This document shows positions 17,223 to 25,926 of a stretch of DNA of 50,431 nucleotides, in pieces. Every line of letters starts with the position of its first letter. Positions within the stretch are counted from its first letter, which is position 1. The DNA is taken from the NCBI GenBank assembly GCA_003280225.1, contig QCFO01000014.1, forward strand, positions 1-50,431. The letters run 5' to 3'. Source of the stretch: Prochlorococcus sp. AG-363-K07. Lineage in GTDB: Bacteria; Cyanobacteriota; Cyanobacteriia; PCC-6307; Cyanobiaceae. The position numbers and the translations under genes are program-made. Below the pieces are notes generated by a model. That model was not told the origin of the DNA, searched no databases, and was given only the letters and a program-made list of their open reading frames with translations.

Positions 17223-17654
17223 TCAACTAATAGGCATAGTTTTATTTATTACTGCATTAATTGCAGGGTGAAGGTGCAACAATCCAAGAAGAGAGCCATC
17301 ATTATCAACTACCGGGAGATCCCAAATCTTATGATTTCCCATTATGTCAATCCCTACTTTTAATGGTAAATTTGGTTCTACAAATTTGAAATAGCTTGAA
17401 GAGTAATCCAAAACGTCATCAACAAAAAAAGAAGCTAAAGGTTTTTGCGAAGCAAGTAATATTCTTCTAAGGTCTCCATCTGTAATTACTGCCAATAACT
17501 TATTATTTGAATCAACGATACATGCTATACCTAATTTAAATTTATTCATGGTTTCAAGAGTTTCTCTAATAAGGTGATATTGACTAACTATTGGGAATGA
17601 ATCAGTCGCAAGCATTACATCTGAGACGAGAATATTATTTATATTTGTGGACAT
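17223..17654 (-). CDS. Stand-alone CBS-domain pair related to the C-terminus of KdsD/GutQ
   Basis: A 143-residue protein that is only a tandem CBS module. The characteristic KdsD-like signatures are present (LLAVITDGDLRRIL in the first CBS, LLGLLHLHPAI in the second), but the SIS sugar-isomerase domain of about 190 residues found in KdsD is absent. CBS pairs bind adenosyl ligands or nucleotides and regulate partners. The ATG at 17654 is preferred because GGAG (17661-17664 on the complement) lies 6 bases upstream. An ATG at 17694 lacks such a site. It overlaps the end of kdsA by 20 bases. It may regulate KdsA or KdsB. No isomerase for arabinose 5-phosphate is visible in the window. Confidence 0.75.
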   Translation of the reverse strand: MSTNINNILVSDVMLATDSFPIVSQYHLIRETLETMNKFKLGIACIVDSNNKLLAVITDGDLRRILLASQKPLASFFVDDVLDYSSSYFKFVEPNLPLKVGIDIMGNHKIWDLPVVDNDGSLLGLLHLHPAINAVINKTMPIS

Positions 17655-18522
17655 TATCTTCTCCGTATAATTGATCAAAAGATAACCGTAATTCATGAAG
17701 TGTTTTAGCTTGATTCAATATTTGTTCCAAATATTGAATATCCAATACTGTATTTGGATCCGAAAGGGCATTAGGAGGGTCATTATGAACTTCCATGAAT
17801 AGTGCGTTAATCCCGCATGCAGTAGCGGCCCTAACTAAAAAAGGAATAAATTCACGTTGTCCTCCAGACACATCACCCATAGACGTAGGCATCTGAATAG
17901 AATGAGTAGCATCAAAGCAAACTGGATAACCAGTCCTTTTCATAATAGGGAATGAAGTCATATCATTTACTAATTGATTATAACCAAAAAAACTTCCTCT
18001 ATCCGTTAACAAGATTTTATGGCAACCAAATGATTCCAACTTGCGTACTGAGTTCTTCATATTCCATGGGCTCATATATTGACCTTTCTTTAAATGAACT
18101 GGCTTGGAGGTTAAGGCAGCTGCACGAAGGATCGAAGTTTGCCTACAAAGATAAGCTGGTACTTGTACTAAATCACAAACCTCACCTGTTGCTTTAGCCC
18201 AAGCAGGATCAGAGAAATCTGAGACAACAGGAATTTTGAATTGTTTTTTTAAATCATTTAAAATTGATAGGCCATGGTCAAGCCCTAATCCATGGAAGCT
18301 CTTTGGTGAAGAGCGACAGTCCTTATCATAACAAGACTTATAAATCCAATCTATACCGATTCTTTGACAAATAGTCTGGATTTTTTCGGCCATCATGAAA
18401 GCATGATCTCTGCTTTCAATTGCACAGGGACCACCAATAAATACTAAAGGTTCATTTTTCCCAACCTTAACTTGCTTAACTTCATCTGAGCCTATAAGTA
18501 TCGTTTTGGATTGAGAAGCCAT
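17635..18522 (-). CDS. kdsA: KdsA-type 3-deoxy-ulosonate 8-phosphate synthase with altered specificity motif
   Basis: The enzyme condenses phosphoenolpyruvate with an aldose phosphate (arabinose 5-phosphate for Kdo). At 295 residues it is full length. The metal-dependent class is indicated by Cys33 in GGPCAIES, His in DATHSIQ, and Glu/Asp in FMEVHNDPPNALSD. SPWNMKN and LTDRGSFFGYN are family blocks. The motif usually written KANRSS is KDCRSS here (residues 67-72), so the conserved Asn is replaced by Cys. SFHGLGLDHG replaces SFRGPGLEEG. These positions lie in the sugar-phosphate loop, so a different aldose phosphate is possible. AAAGG lies 9 bases before the ATG. Confidence 0.85.
   Translation of the reverse strand: MASQSKTILIGSDEVKQVKVGKNEPLVFIGGPCAIESRDHAFMMAEKIQTICQRIGIDWIYKSCYDKDCRSSPKSFHGLGLDHGLSILNDLKKQFKIPVVSDFSDPAWAKATGEVCDLVQVPAYLCRQTSILRAAALTSKPVHLKKGQYMSPWNMKNSVRKLESFGCHKILLTDRGSFFGYNQLVNDMTSFPIMKRTGYPVCFDATHSIQMPTSMGDVSGGQREFIPFLVRAATACGINALFMEVHNDPPNALSDPNTVLDIQYLEQILNQAKTLHELRLSFDQLYGEDNVHKYK
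17661..17664 (-). promoter_or_regulatory. Ribosome binding site deciding the CBS gene start
   Basis: On the minus strand GGAG lies 6 bases before the ATG at 17654. The in-frame upstream ATG at 17694 has none. The site lies inside the 3' end of kdsA, as expected for coupled genes. Confidence 0.6.
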
Positions 18523-18659
18523 TACAGCTTACCTTTGAAAGCCATCTCTTCTAGGATATCATCAAAGAACCAAGGTAATAGTTAGGGGGTATATGATATT
18601 GCTAATAATTTATTTTTAATGTATTTAGATACACGTTTGGTAAAGAAATTTAGTTATGA

Positions 18660-20420
18660 TTAAGGCGAATGCTTTAAGCTCAAAAAACCTTTTTCAAGTT
18701 CATATATTTTATCGCAAAAGGCAAGAGTATTTGCGCGATGGGTAATCATAATCAGAGTCAAATCTTGAGAGAGGTGTAGTAGTGATGACAATAATTTATT
18801 TTCAGTATTAGTATCTAATGCACTCGTAGCTTCATCTAAGACAAGAATGCTTGATTGTTTGTATAAAGCTCTTGCTATACCAATCCTCTGTCTCTGACCG
18901 CCGCTGAGTTGAAAGCCTCTTTCACCGACATTGGAATCAAATCCTTCTGGCAAACTCGATACAAATTGACTTAACATTGCTTGCGATGAGGCCTTTATTA
19001 GTCTTTCGTGGTCTATTTCCTCTAAGGGTACACCAAAAGCAATATTTTCTTTTATTGTACTATCATGAAGAAAAATATTTTGAGGTACATGAGATATAGA
19101 TCTTTGCCAGGAGCAGAGAAAATCCGAAGAAAAGTTGGATTTCAAATTAAGATTGTCTATAAGTATTTCCCCAGATGAGGGGGAAAGCAATCCAAGTATA
19201 AGATCTATTAATGTACTCTTGCCACTTCCTGTTCTCCCTATAATTCCTATCTTTTCACCTTTTCTTATGGAGAAACAGATGTTATTCAAAATATTTTGCG
19301 TCCGATTGCTGTAAGCAAAGTAAACATTTTTAAATTCTATTTGATTTTTTATTTTATATGGTTTGATATCTGCGGAAGGAGCAGTATATGAATCAATAGG
19401 CTGCTCCAGCATATTAAGAATGGATTTCAATGACGATTGAACTCCTCTTACATTAGAAATTGAGCTATAACATAATTGCATAGAAGGTAATAGTCTTTGA
19501 AGAGCTAATGAGAAGATAGCTAGGGTTGGTAAAATAGTGGATGTATTAGAGGTATCGAAAGATAATACCAAACTAAAAATGATAAGAAGTGATATACCAA
19601 GGGCCTCAAATAAATATCTTGGCGAAGCAAAAATAAAATTTTTCTCAGCTATTTTGGATCTTGCTAAGTAATCATATTTAGCAAATCTAGCTACATATAA
19701 AGACTGATTCCCCTGCAATAAAATATCTCTGATTGAGCCTAGACCTTCTTGAAGAGATTGAATAGATAGTTTATTTGAATTACTAATCAAATCACTATTT
19801 CTAACTAAAATAAGTCGGCTCCACCTTGCAAATAAGAGATAACCTAAGCCAATTAGAAAGGTTGATAAAAAAGTGATCCTAGGGCTAATCAAAAACAAGG
19901 TAATTATCAAGACAAAAGTAATTAGGCACGCTATCAAAAAGTTTAATGTATAAAAGATTGCACCTTCTGCTCTTCCTATCTCAATTGAATTATTTGAGAT
20001 AATTTCACTTGTATTCATTGCTAGGTGAATATTGTATGGTTGATGCAAAGTTCTATAATAAGATTTACACCCTAAATCATTAGCTATATTAGCAGCTATT
20101 TGAAAGGCGACTTTAATATTTAGTACCCGAAGTAACGAAGAAAGTAAAACAGCTAGTATAAATAGACTGGCAAAATATATTGTTAATACTGAAGGATCGC
20201 TAATTGGGAAATTGCTTAAAAGATCACGAATAAGAGGATTGTCAGTTAACTTATCAGGACTAGAAATTGCTAATATGAAAGGGGTAACTGAGACTAAAGA
20301 GATTGCTTCTGCAAACGAACTGGCTAGCATAAGCGCAAAAACAAGCCAGAGTTGGAATTTTCTTTTTGTACTGAAATGCTTCCAAAGTGCATACAATAAC
20401 TTAGGTGTGGTGAAGTTCAA
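18660..20420 (-). CDS. ABC-type exporter (MsbA/PglK-like), probable lipid-linked glycan flippase
   Basis: A 586-residue half transporter. The N-terminal 320 residues have about six membrane spans. The ATPase domain has Walker A GRTGSGKST, Q-loop around HVPQNIFL, signature LSGGQRQR, Walker B SILVLDEATS and a terminal ITHRA switch. This arrangement is that of the MsbA and PglK families, which flip lipid A or undecaprenyl-linked oligosaccharides across the inner membrane. Its location between kdsC and kdsA supports a glycan substrate. The start is TTG, as the frame is closed by TAA 12 bases upstream. With a Wzy-like polymerase nearby and no Wzx in the window, it may replace Wzx, which is inference. 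Confidence 0.9.
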   Translation of the reverse strand: MNFTTPKLLYALWKHFSTKRKFQLWLVFALMLASSFAEAISLVSVTPFILAISSPDKLTDNPLIRDLLSNFPISDPSVLTIYFASLFILAVLLSSLLRVLNIKVAFQIAANIANDLGCKSYYRTLHQPYNIHLAMNTSEIISNNSIEIGRAEGAIFYTLNFLIACLITFVLIITLFLISPRITFLSTFLIGLGYLLFARWSRLILVRNSDLISNSNKLSIQSLQEGLGSIRDILLQGNQSLYVARFAKYDYLARSKIAEKNFIFASPRYLFEALGISLLIIFSLVLSFDTSNTSTILPTLAIFSLALQRLLPSMQLCYSSISNVRGVQSSLKSILNMLEQPIDSYTAPSADIKPYKIKNQIEFKNVYFAYSNRTQNILNNICFSIRKGEKIGIIGRTGSGKSTLIDLILGLLSPSSGEILIDNLNLKSNFSSDFLCSWQRSISHVPQNIFLHDSTIKENIAFGVPLEEIDHERLIKASSQAMLSQFVSSLPEGFDSNVGERGFQLSGGQRQRIGIARALYKQSSILVLDEATSALDTNTENKLLSSLLHLSQDLTLIMITHRANTLAFCDKIYELEKGFLSLKHSP

Positions 20421-20485
20421 GGAAAAAATTTAATGTATTTAAACTAAAGGGAATGATAATATGTTAATACATTGATAATAAAAAG

Positions 20486-21049
20486 CTAATCATTTTTCTG
20501 TAAATATCCATTTCTCACATAATTTCCAAAAACATTTTTAGATGTCAAAATCCTTTCTGAAAGTTCTCGTACCGCTCCGTGACCGCCTTTGTTTCTCAAA
20601 ACCAAATGAGAGGCTCGCTTAAAGCCAAGACTTGAATCTGAAGTAGCAATCAACAAAGAAACATAAGGTTCGACTACTAAATCATTCAAATCGTCTCCCA
20701 AATAGATAGTAGTTCCTCGGCTAAATCCAAGTGAAGCTTGAATTTCTCTAATCACTTTTGATTTATCTCTAACCCCTACAAAACAGTGTCTAATTCCTAA
20801 TTGCTCAGACCTTTTCTCTGTTGCTCCAGGTTGACCTCCACTTAAGAGAACAATTTCTATATCATTTTCTATAAGCAACTTAATACCTAATCCATCACGA
20901 ACATCAAAGCGTTTAGTCAACTCTCCTGTTGAATTGATCCAAAGCCCTCCGTCAGTTAAAACTCCATCTACATCTAGAACTAATAGTCGAGTTTTACTTA
21001 ATCTGATTTTGTAACGAAACCAGGAATATTCATGTGTCAAAAAAAACAT
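20486..21049 (-). CDS. kdsC: KdsC-family HAD phosphatase, divergent
   Basis: A 187-residue HAD phosphatase of the C0 type (no cap) that removes the phosphate from a ulosonate 8-phosphate. Catalytic motif I is LVLDVDGVLTDGG (DxD). Motif II normally contains TGR but reads LLSGGQPGATEKR. Motif III is RDKSKVI and motif IV is YLGDDLND. NKGGHGAVRE matches the KdsC C-terminal tail that closes the active site. The loss of the motif II arginine and insertion of GGQPGAT fits a subgroup with another acyl-sugar or ulosonate substrate, which is inference. It is upstream of the ABC transporter gene and 129 bases downstream of a GT-B gene. Confidence 0.85.
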   Translation of the reverse strand: MFFLTHEYSWFRYKIRLSKTRLLVLDVDGVLTDGGLWINSTGELTKRFDVRDGLGIKLLIENDIEIVLLSGGQPGATEKRSEQLGIRHCFVGVRDKSKVIREIQASLGFSRGTTIYLGDDLNDLVVEPYVSLLIATSDSSLGFKRASHLVLRNKGGHGAVRELSERILTSKNVFGNYVRNGYLQKND

Positions 21050-21178
21050 AGATAAAGGGTAGGTGATGACTGGTAATATCTATAGAATAAAATATAATCT
21101 AGAATATGCCATAGACTGGCCAAGCAGAAGAAGCGATTGTTTTTAAATGAGTTGAATATGAATTGATTAAAGGGAATC

Positions 21179-22651
21179 TTATTTTGAAGTAGAAAGCACA
21201 TCTAGGTTCAGAGGCTCTCGGTGTGCTTCAATAACTGAATCACTATAATTACTATCTATTTTATATTGAAGAACTCTTTTAATATCAGCTTGAGTTTCTA
21301 CTGAAAAGTCCTCAGGGATACAGTATCCATCTAATGAATTGAGATCGTTGTCTTTTTTATAATAGATAGGGGTGAGACCAAAGGCTAGACATTCTACTGC
21401 CGCTGTAGAAGAACTATACAAGAAATGTGTTGAAAGTTTGATGTCTTCAAGAATTGTTTTATTAGAAAAAGTGAGGTTATATTGAAGGGGAATTTGACAT
21501 ATTTTTGATTCGATATATCTCTTAAGTCCTAAATTCGTTTGCAAAGCAGGATGTAGTCTAATTCTAATATTTAAATCACTGTCTACAAGATTAATAGCTA
21601 ATTTGAAAAACCTCTTGGCATCTTGAACGGTGCCCATAGGTATTACAAGAAGAGTCTTTATATTATGCTTCATCATACTCGGTTGAGATTTTGCCAATTT
21701 TTGTATATCTAACATTAACGAGGATTTATTAGAACCAATAACTAAGGAATTTTTATTAAAATATTTATGTAGTAGTTGTTTAGCTATATAAGTAGGGCTG
21801 AGAAGTAATTGCGGTTCAAACTTAGTGCCTATAAACCTATAAGCTGATAATTGATATTGAAAAGGGCCAGCATGAACGTAACCATAAAGTGAGATATCAT
21901 TATTACTACAATATTCGGCCAATAGCCTTTCCCAGGGATGTCCCTCCCATGTGATTACTAAAGTACGAATGGATGATTTTTCTAAAACTACTCTTATCTG
22001 ATCGAAAATAGAAAGGTTGTCTACGCTAGATCTGGATAAAGAGTCTATCGAGCAAGCCAATAAAAACCTTTTGCAAGGAAGAGTTATAGCTTTAAATAAA
22101 AGGTAAAAGTGAATTATAATTCCTTTAAAATATGATCTAGATATAGTGACTATTGAGCCAGGAATATTTATTAGTATAGTATTGGATAAATAAAATTTGG
22201 AAATTAACTGGATAAGATTCGCTCCAGAAAATCTAGTCTTATTTAAAACAATAAAGAGAGCATCAGACCGATTCTTTCGAATACCATAATATGCGTCATG
22301 GTGATAACCAATCTGCTCTATAGTATCTGCATGTGTTAAAAATGCAAGCTTACAATGGGGATTAATATTTATACGCTCGATAGGCGATATATGGCTCCTA
22401 CTCAAAAACATTTTATAGATAACAGATAAAAGTGTTTTTATAAAGATTAGTATATTGTAAAAGTACAAAAAAGCATTTCTTGAAATAAACTCATAGAAGT
22501 TTCTTGAATAAATGGTATTGAGTATAAAATCCTGATCAAGATCATTTCTAATTGGCGAAAGCAACCTTATAAAAAGAATCTTACTTGGTTCAACTGATTG
22601 ACGGATAAACTCTGTCGCATATTTTACATAATTAACGTATTCTTTAATCAT
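21179..22651 (-). CDS. GT-B-like glycosyltransferase of a surface-polysaccharide operon
   Basis: A 490-residue protein. The C-terminal half has a GT-B nucleotide-sugar fold: LLVIPMGTVQDAKRFF, RIRLHP and YSSSTAAVECLAFGLTPIYY, the last being a typical donor-binding helix with Ser/Thr and Glu. RLHP followed by SSS/T-A--E resembles families of teichoic and capsule polymer transferases. The N-terminus has hydrophobic stretches (FYNILIFIKTLLSVIY, FYLLFKAI), possibly membrane-associated. The presence of kds genes around it makes transfer of the CMP-activated acid plausible, which is inference. No family number can be assigned by eye. A 15-bp inverted repeat sits 15 bases upstream of the ATG. Confidence 0.65.
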   Translation of the reverse strand: MIKEYVNYVKYATEFIRQSVEPSKILFIRLLSPIRNDLDQDFILNTIYSRNFYEFISRNAFLYFYNILIFIKTLLSVIYKMFLSRSHISPIERININPHCKLAFLTHADTIEQIGYHHDAYYGIRKNRSDALFIVLNKTRFSGANLIQLISKFYLSNTILINIPGSIVTISRSYFKGIIIHFYLLFKAITLPCKRFLLACSIDSLSRSSVDNLSIFDQIRVVLEKSSIRTLVITWEGHPWERLLAEYCSNNDISLYGYVHAGPFQYQLSAYRFIGTKFEPQLLLSPTYIAKQLLHKYFNKNSLVIGSNKSSLMLDIQKLAKSQPSMMKHNIKTLLVIPMGTVQDAKRFFKLAINLVDSDLNIRIRLHPALQTNLGLKRYIESKICQIPLQYNLTFSNKTILEDIKLSTHFLYSSSTAAVECLAFGLTPIYYKKDNDLNSLDGYCIPEDFSVETQADIKRVLQYKIDSNYSDSVIEAHREPLNLDVLSTSK

Positions 22652-22666
22652 ATACTTATAAATAAT

Positions 22667-22707
22667 AATACTTTAATGCATAGTAGTCGAACATGCATTA
22701 AAGTATT
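22667..22707. repeat. 15-bp perfect inverted repeat
   Basis: AATACTTTAATGCAT at 22667-22681 pairs exactly with ATGCATTAAAGTATT at 22693-22707 around an 11-base loop. It is 15 bases upstream of the start codon of the GT-B gene on the minus strand and about 246 bases after the RmlD-like gene stop. No T-run follows on either strand, so a terminator is doubtful. An operator or a leader hairpin is an alternative. Confidence 0.8.
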
Positions 22708-22952
22708 TAAGAATTGAAGCAAATCAATACTCTTAACTGATAACCAATACCTAGCGGTACTTCCTAAGGGAAAGAAGGCTAATCCTGACACAAGATATCA
22801 ATTTAACTCTATTAGCCAACAGCAATTAGGGAATGACGTTAGTATTTGACTCGAAATTATGTGAATTAAGCATTGAAAGATTAGCATGTTTATATAGCCA
22901 TTATTTCGTGAATATTGCAGATATTCAAGTTGCTTAATTATGAATTAATTAC

Positions 22953-23849
22953 TTAAATTAGTTTATAAGTATACTCATTTACACATTCTGCTATTGTTTC
23001 ACTGATTGATGGGGGATTCCAGTTAAATACTTGCTTTGTTTTCTCAAGATTTAGACTCATATCTAAAGGCCTTTTTGTAGATAGACTTGAGTCATTATAA
23101 GAGCATATATCTATTTTAGAAAGTTCGAAGTCAAGAAGCCCAAGGAATTTCAATCCAAAGCTCGACTTTGTTATCGAGTCAGAAGAGCCTACGTTATAGC
23201 AGCCAGGCTTAAAGTTTGAAATCACTATTCTGATAAAATTAGTCAATTGGTTCATATGTAAGGGCGTAAAAATGACATCATCAAATAACGTCAGCTGTTC
23301 TCTCGGACTAGAGGCCTTGTCAAACAACCAATCAGTAAAAGACTTCCTCTTTGAAGATAAACTTCTTCCTACAAAATTAGTTCTTAGAACAATTCCATTG
23401 TTTTCAATTACAGGAAATTCTCCAGCTAATTTAGTTTTGGCATATACATTAACTGGATCAACGAGACTTTCTAAATGAGGGCCTTGACCATTATAGACCT
23501 GATCCGAAGAAATATGAATTAATTTGTAATTATAAAGAGCCGACATCTCCGCTAGTATTGTGGGTATTAATGTGTTTATTTTTGAAGCCTCTTCTTTATG
23601 TATTTCACAGTAATCTACGTTAGTTATGGCTGATAAATTGATTACAATATCTGGAGACAATTTCTGCACAATAGATTCTACATGTAATACATCAGAGGCA
23701 TCGAAACAGTAATCTGATGTCGAGCTGGGACCACAACGGAAAATATATTCTCCTTGTATTAGAAGCCTTTTAGATAAAATGCTACCCAACAAGCCGTATG
23801 CTCCAACAATAAGAATTCTTTTTTTAAAGTCAGGATGAATGTCAGTCAA
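22953..23849 (-). CDS. RmlD-like NAD(P)-dependent sugar-nucleotide reductase
   Basis: A 298-residue extended SDR. It starts RILIVGAYGLLGSIL (Rossmann GxxGxxG), then SPDIVINLSAITNVDYCE and LIHISSDQVYNG, with YAKTKLAGE holding the catalytic Tyr and Lys, the arrangement of dTDP-4-dehydrorhamnose reductase. RmlD makes dTDP-L-rhamnose. Close relatives reduce other 4-keto sugars, for example after a 4,6-dehydratase. No RmlA, RmlB or RmlC is seen, so a different 4-keto substrate is possible. The start appears to be TTG, as no ATG is available before the GAYG loop. It is divergent from the pseB-like gene, 148 bases apart. Confidence 0.8.
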   Translation of the reverse strand: MTDIHPDFKKRILIVGAYGLLGSILSKRLLIQGEYIFRCGPSSTSDYCFDASDVLHVESIVQKLSPDIVINLSAITNVDYCEIHKEEASKINTLIPTILAEMSALYNYKLIHISSDQVYNGQGPHLESLVDPVNVYAKTKLAGEFPVIENNGIVLRTNFVGRSLSSKRKSFTDWLFDKASSPREQLTLFDDVIFTPLHMNQLTNFIRIVISNFKPGCYNVGSSDSITKSSFGLKFLGLLDFELSKIDICSYNDSSLSTKRPLDMSLNLEKTKQVFNWNPPSISETIAECVNEYTYKLI

Positions 23850-23997
23850 GTTTTATTGGGGTATAGATTGCGATAATAGTTCAAAGTATTGAAGAGGTAT
23901 TATCAAAAGATGATTAAAATAGAAAATATTCGTCATCTGATATAAAATGGTACATTACCAACTTGAAGTAATCAACAAGTAAAAGAAGAGCAAAATC

Positions 23998-25020
23998 ATG
24001 TCTGAACTTAATTCCAATTCAACTGTTCTGGTCACAGGAGGAACAGGTAGTTTTGGGAAGGCTTTCGTTGCAAATCTCCTTAGTACAATTCCCGATATCA
24101 AGCGTATTGTAATTTTTAGCAGAGATGAACTGAAACAATGGGAGCTCCAACAGATTTATCCTATAGAAAGGTTCCCGCAGTTAAGATTTTTCATAGGAGA
24201 TGTTAGAGACAAAGATAGGATAAAGAGAGCCTTAGAAGGTATTGATACTATTGTTCATGCCGCTGCTTTAAAACAGGTTCCCGCAGCCGAATATAATCCA
24301 ATGGAATTCATTAAGACAAACATATTAGGAGCGCAAAATATTATAGAAGCATCCCTTGAGATGGATGTCAAAAAAGTGATTGCTCTAAGCACTGATAAGG
24401 CGTGTGCACCAACCAACCTTTATGGTGCAACTAAATTATGTTCTGACAAACTCTTTATAGCTACCAATAATATGAAAGGTGATCGAGATTTGAAGTTATC
24501 AGTCGTGAGATATGGAAATGTACTTGGATCACGTGGATCGGTAGTACCATTCTTCTTAAAGAAATCAAAAGAAGGGGTCCTACATATTACAGATTCCAGG
24601 ATGACTAGATTTAATATAACTCTTCAGGAAGGCGTATCAATGGTTCGGTGGGCCCTAGATAATTTAGTTGGAGGAGAAATACTTGTACCTAAAATCCCGA
24701 GTTATCAAATCATGGATTTAGCGGAAGCAATTGGACCTAATTGTAAAAAAGAAATTATAGGTATTAGACCTGGAGAGAAAATACATGAGGAAATGATAGG
24801 GGTTGGAGATAGTGATAAAACATATGATCTAGGGGATTTCTATACAATTATGCCAAACAATGATGAAATCATAAAGAAGCTAAAAAATAAACATGAAAAA
24901 GTTAACTTAGTTAAAAAGGGTTTCTCATATAGCTCTGGTAGTAATCCAACATTCTTATCTATAAGTGAAATACGTAAACTAATCAAAATTCATATAGATA
25001 AAAATTTTAAGCCTATATAA
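23998..25020 (+). CDS. pseB: UDP-N-acetylglucosamine 4,6-dehydratase (PseB/CapD-type)
   Basis: A 340-residue extended SDR. VTGGTGSFGKAF is the nucleotide loop. RDELKQWELQ and GDVRDKDRI are typical. VHAAALKQVPAAEYNPMEFIKTN is characteristic of this family and the short UDP-sugar 4,6-dehydratases. LSTDKA (Ser/Thr-Asp-Lys) and YGATKL (Tyr, Lys) are catalytic. Family enzymes such as PseB convert UDP-GlcNAc to a 4-keto-6-deoxy L-sugar, the first step to pseudaminic acid, and the same fold serves other 6-deoxy aminosugars. It is divergent from the RmlD-like gene. AAGAGC 5-10 bases before the ATG is a plausible ribosome binding site. PseC, PseG and PseH are not in this window. Confidence 0.85.
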   Translation: MSELNSNSTVLVTGGTGSFGKAFVANLLSTIPDIKRIVIFSRDELKQWELQQIYPIERFPQLRFFIGDVRDKDRIKRALEGIDTIVHAAALKQVPAAEYNPMEFIKTNILGAQNIIEASLEMDVKKVIALSTDKACAPTNLYGATKLCSDKLFIATNNMKGDRDLKLSVVRYGNVLGSRGSVVPFFLKKSKEGVLHITDSRMTRFNITLQEGVSMVRWALDNLVGGEILVPKIPSYQIMDLAEAIGPNCKKEIIGIRPGEKIHEEMIGVGDSDKTYDLGDFYTIMPNNDEIIKKLKNKHEKVNLVKKGFSYSSGSNPTFLSISEIRKLIKIHIDKNFKPI

Positions 25021-25062
25021 CATGTTATGCCAAATTTATTAAGAATGAGTTTTCCGAAAGAT

Positions 25063-25926
25063 TCACTTCATCTTGATTTTAAAAGGAGCGAAAAGTGATC
25101 TTACAGATACTATGCGCGTACCAAATAAATAATTAAATAAATATATTAAATATTGAGGGAGATATTTTAAGTTGGATTTATGTAAGAAAGATGAAAAATT
25201 AAAATAATTCAAACCAAAGGGAATGGACGGAATAAATGTTGTTGTGTGGAAAGTATGTTTTAATTTTGATTTTCGATTGCAATTTAAATTTTCCATGGCA
25301 AGTAATATATCTGATTCATGAACATAGTAATCATGATAAAAAGTCCTTCTTTTTATATTATTAGCAGACAAATATTTGCTAACGCCATGGAATGAATTTG
25401 CCGTATGTATGAATAAAACTAATCTATTTGGAATTGGTTCAATCAATGTTTTTTGAAGCAATCCATTTGAAGAGAAAAATATTGTATGGCCTCCCCATCC
25501 TTCCTGCCAAGAATTACTTGCATAAAAAATTGAATTCGCAATATGTCGATAAGTGCCTGCTTGTATATAAGAATGATCTACATGTGAACCTAAAAAACCA
25601 TTGTTTTCTGTAATGTGAAAAGGGGAGTAACCTGAGTAGTCTTTCGTCTCTGAAAGACTAAGTATATCAATTTCGCCTATCCTCTGAGATATTAAGCCTT
25701 TTATACGAGTTGAGCCCATTAAATCAATTAATTCTTGAGCATAATTTTTAACGGGAGTATTGTGATAGATTGTTTTCCTCTCTAAAGATGATTTAAAAGT
25801 ACATTGGACTGCATTTGAAAAACTATCTAATTCTTCACTAAGCTGCTCAAATTGATGGAGGGGTAAAAAATTATCAATTACTATATAAGGGAAAGGGTAT
25901 GAGTTCCATTTATCATTACACTCCAT
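25063..25926 (-). CDS. 2-oxoglutarate/Fe(II)-dependent oxygenase-like protein
   Basis: A 287-residue protein with a 2OG-Fe(II) dioxygenase core. The metal motif HxD is GSHVDHS near residue 117. The distal His is in SFHGVSKY near residue 180, and the Arg for 2-oxoglutarate is probably in IKRRTFYHDYY. PFPYIVIDNFLP at the N-terminus is the usual start of the prolyl-hydroxylase-like group. It would hydroxylate a small molecule, sugar or protein. The target is not deducible. It is convergent with pseB (43 bases apart) and lies inside the glycan locus. Confidence 0.75.
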   Translation of the reverse strand: MECNDKWNSYPFPYIVIDNFLPLHQFEQLSEELDSFSNAVQCTFKSSLERKTIYHNTPVKNYAQELIDLMGSTRIKGLISQRIGEIDILSLSETKDYSGYSPFHITENNGFLGSHVDHSYIQAGTYRHIANSIFYASNSWQEGWGGHTIFFSSNGLLQKTLIEPIPNRLVLFIHTANSFHGVSKYLSANNIKRRTFYHDYYVHESDILLAMENLNCNRKSKLKHTFHTTTFIPSIPFGLNYFNFSSFLHKSNLKYLPQYLIYLFNYLFGTRIVSVRSLFAPFKIKMK

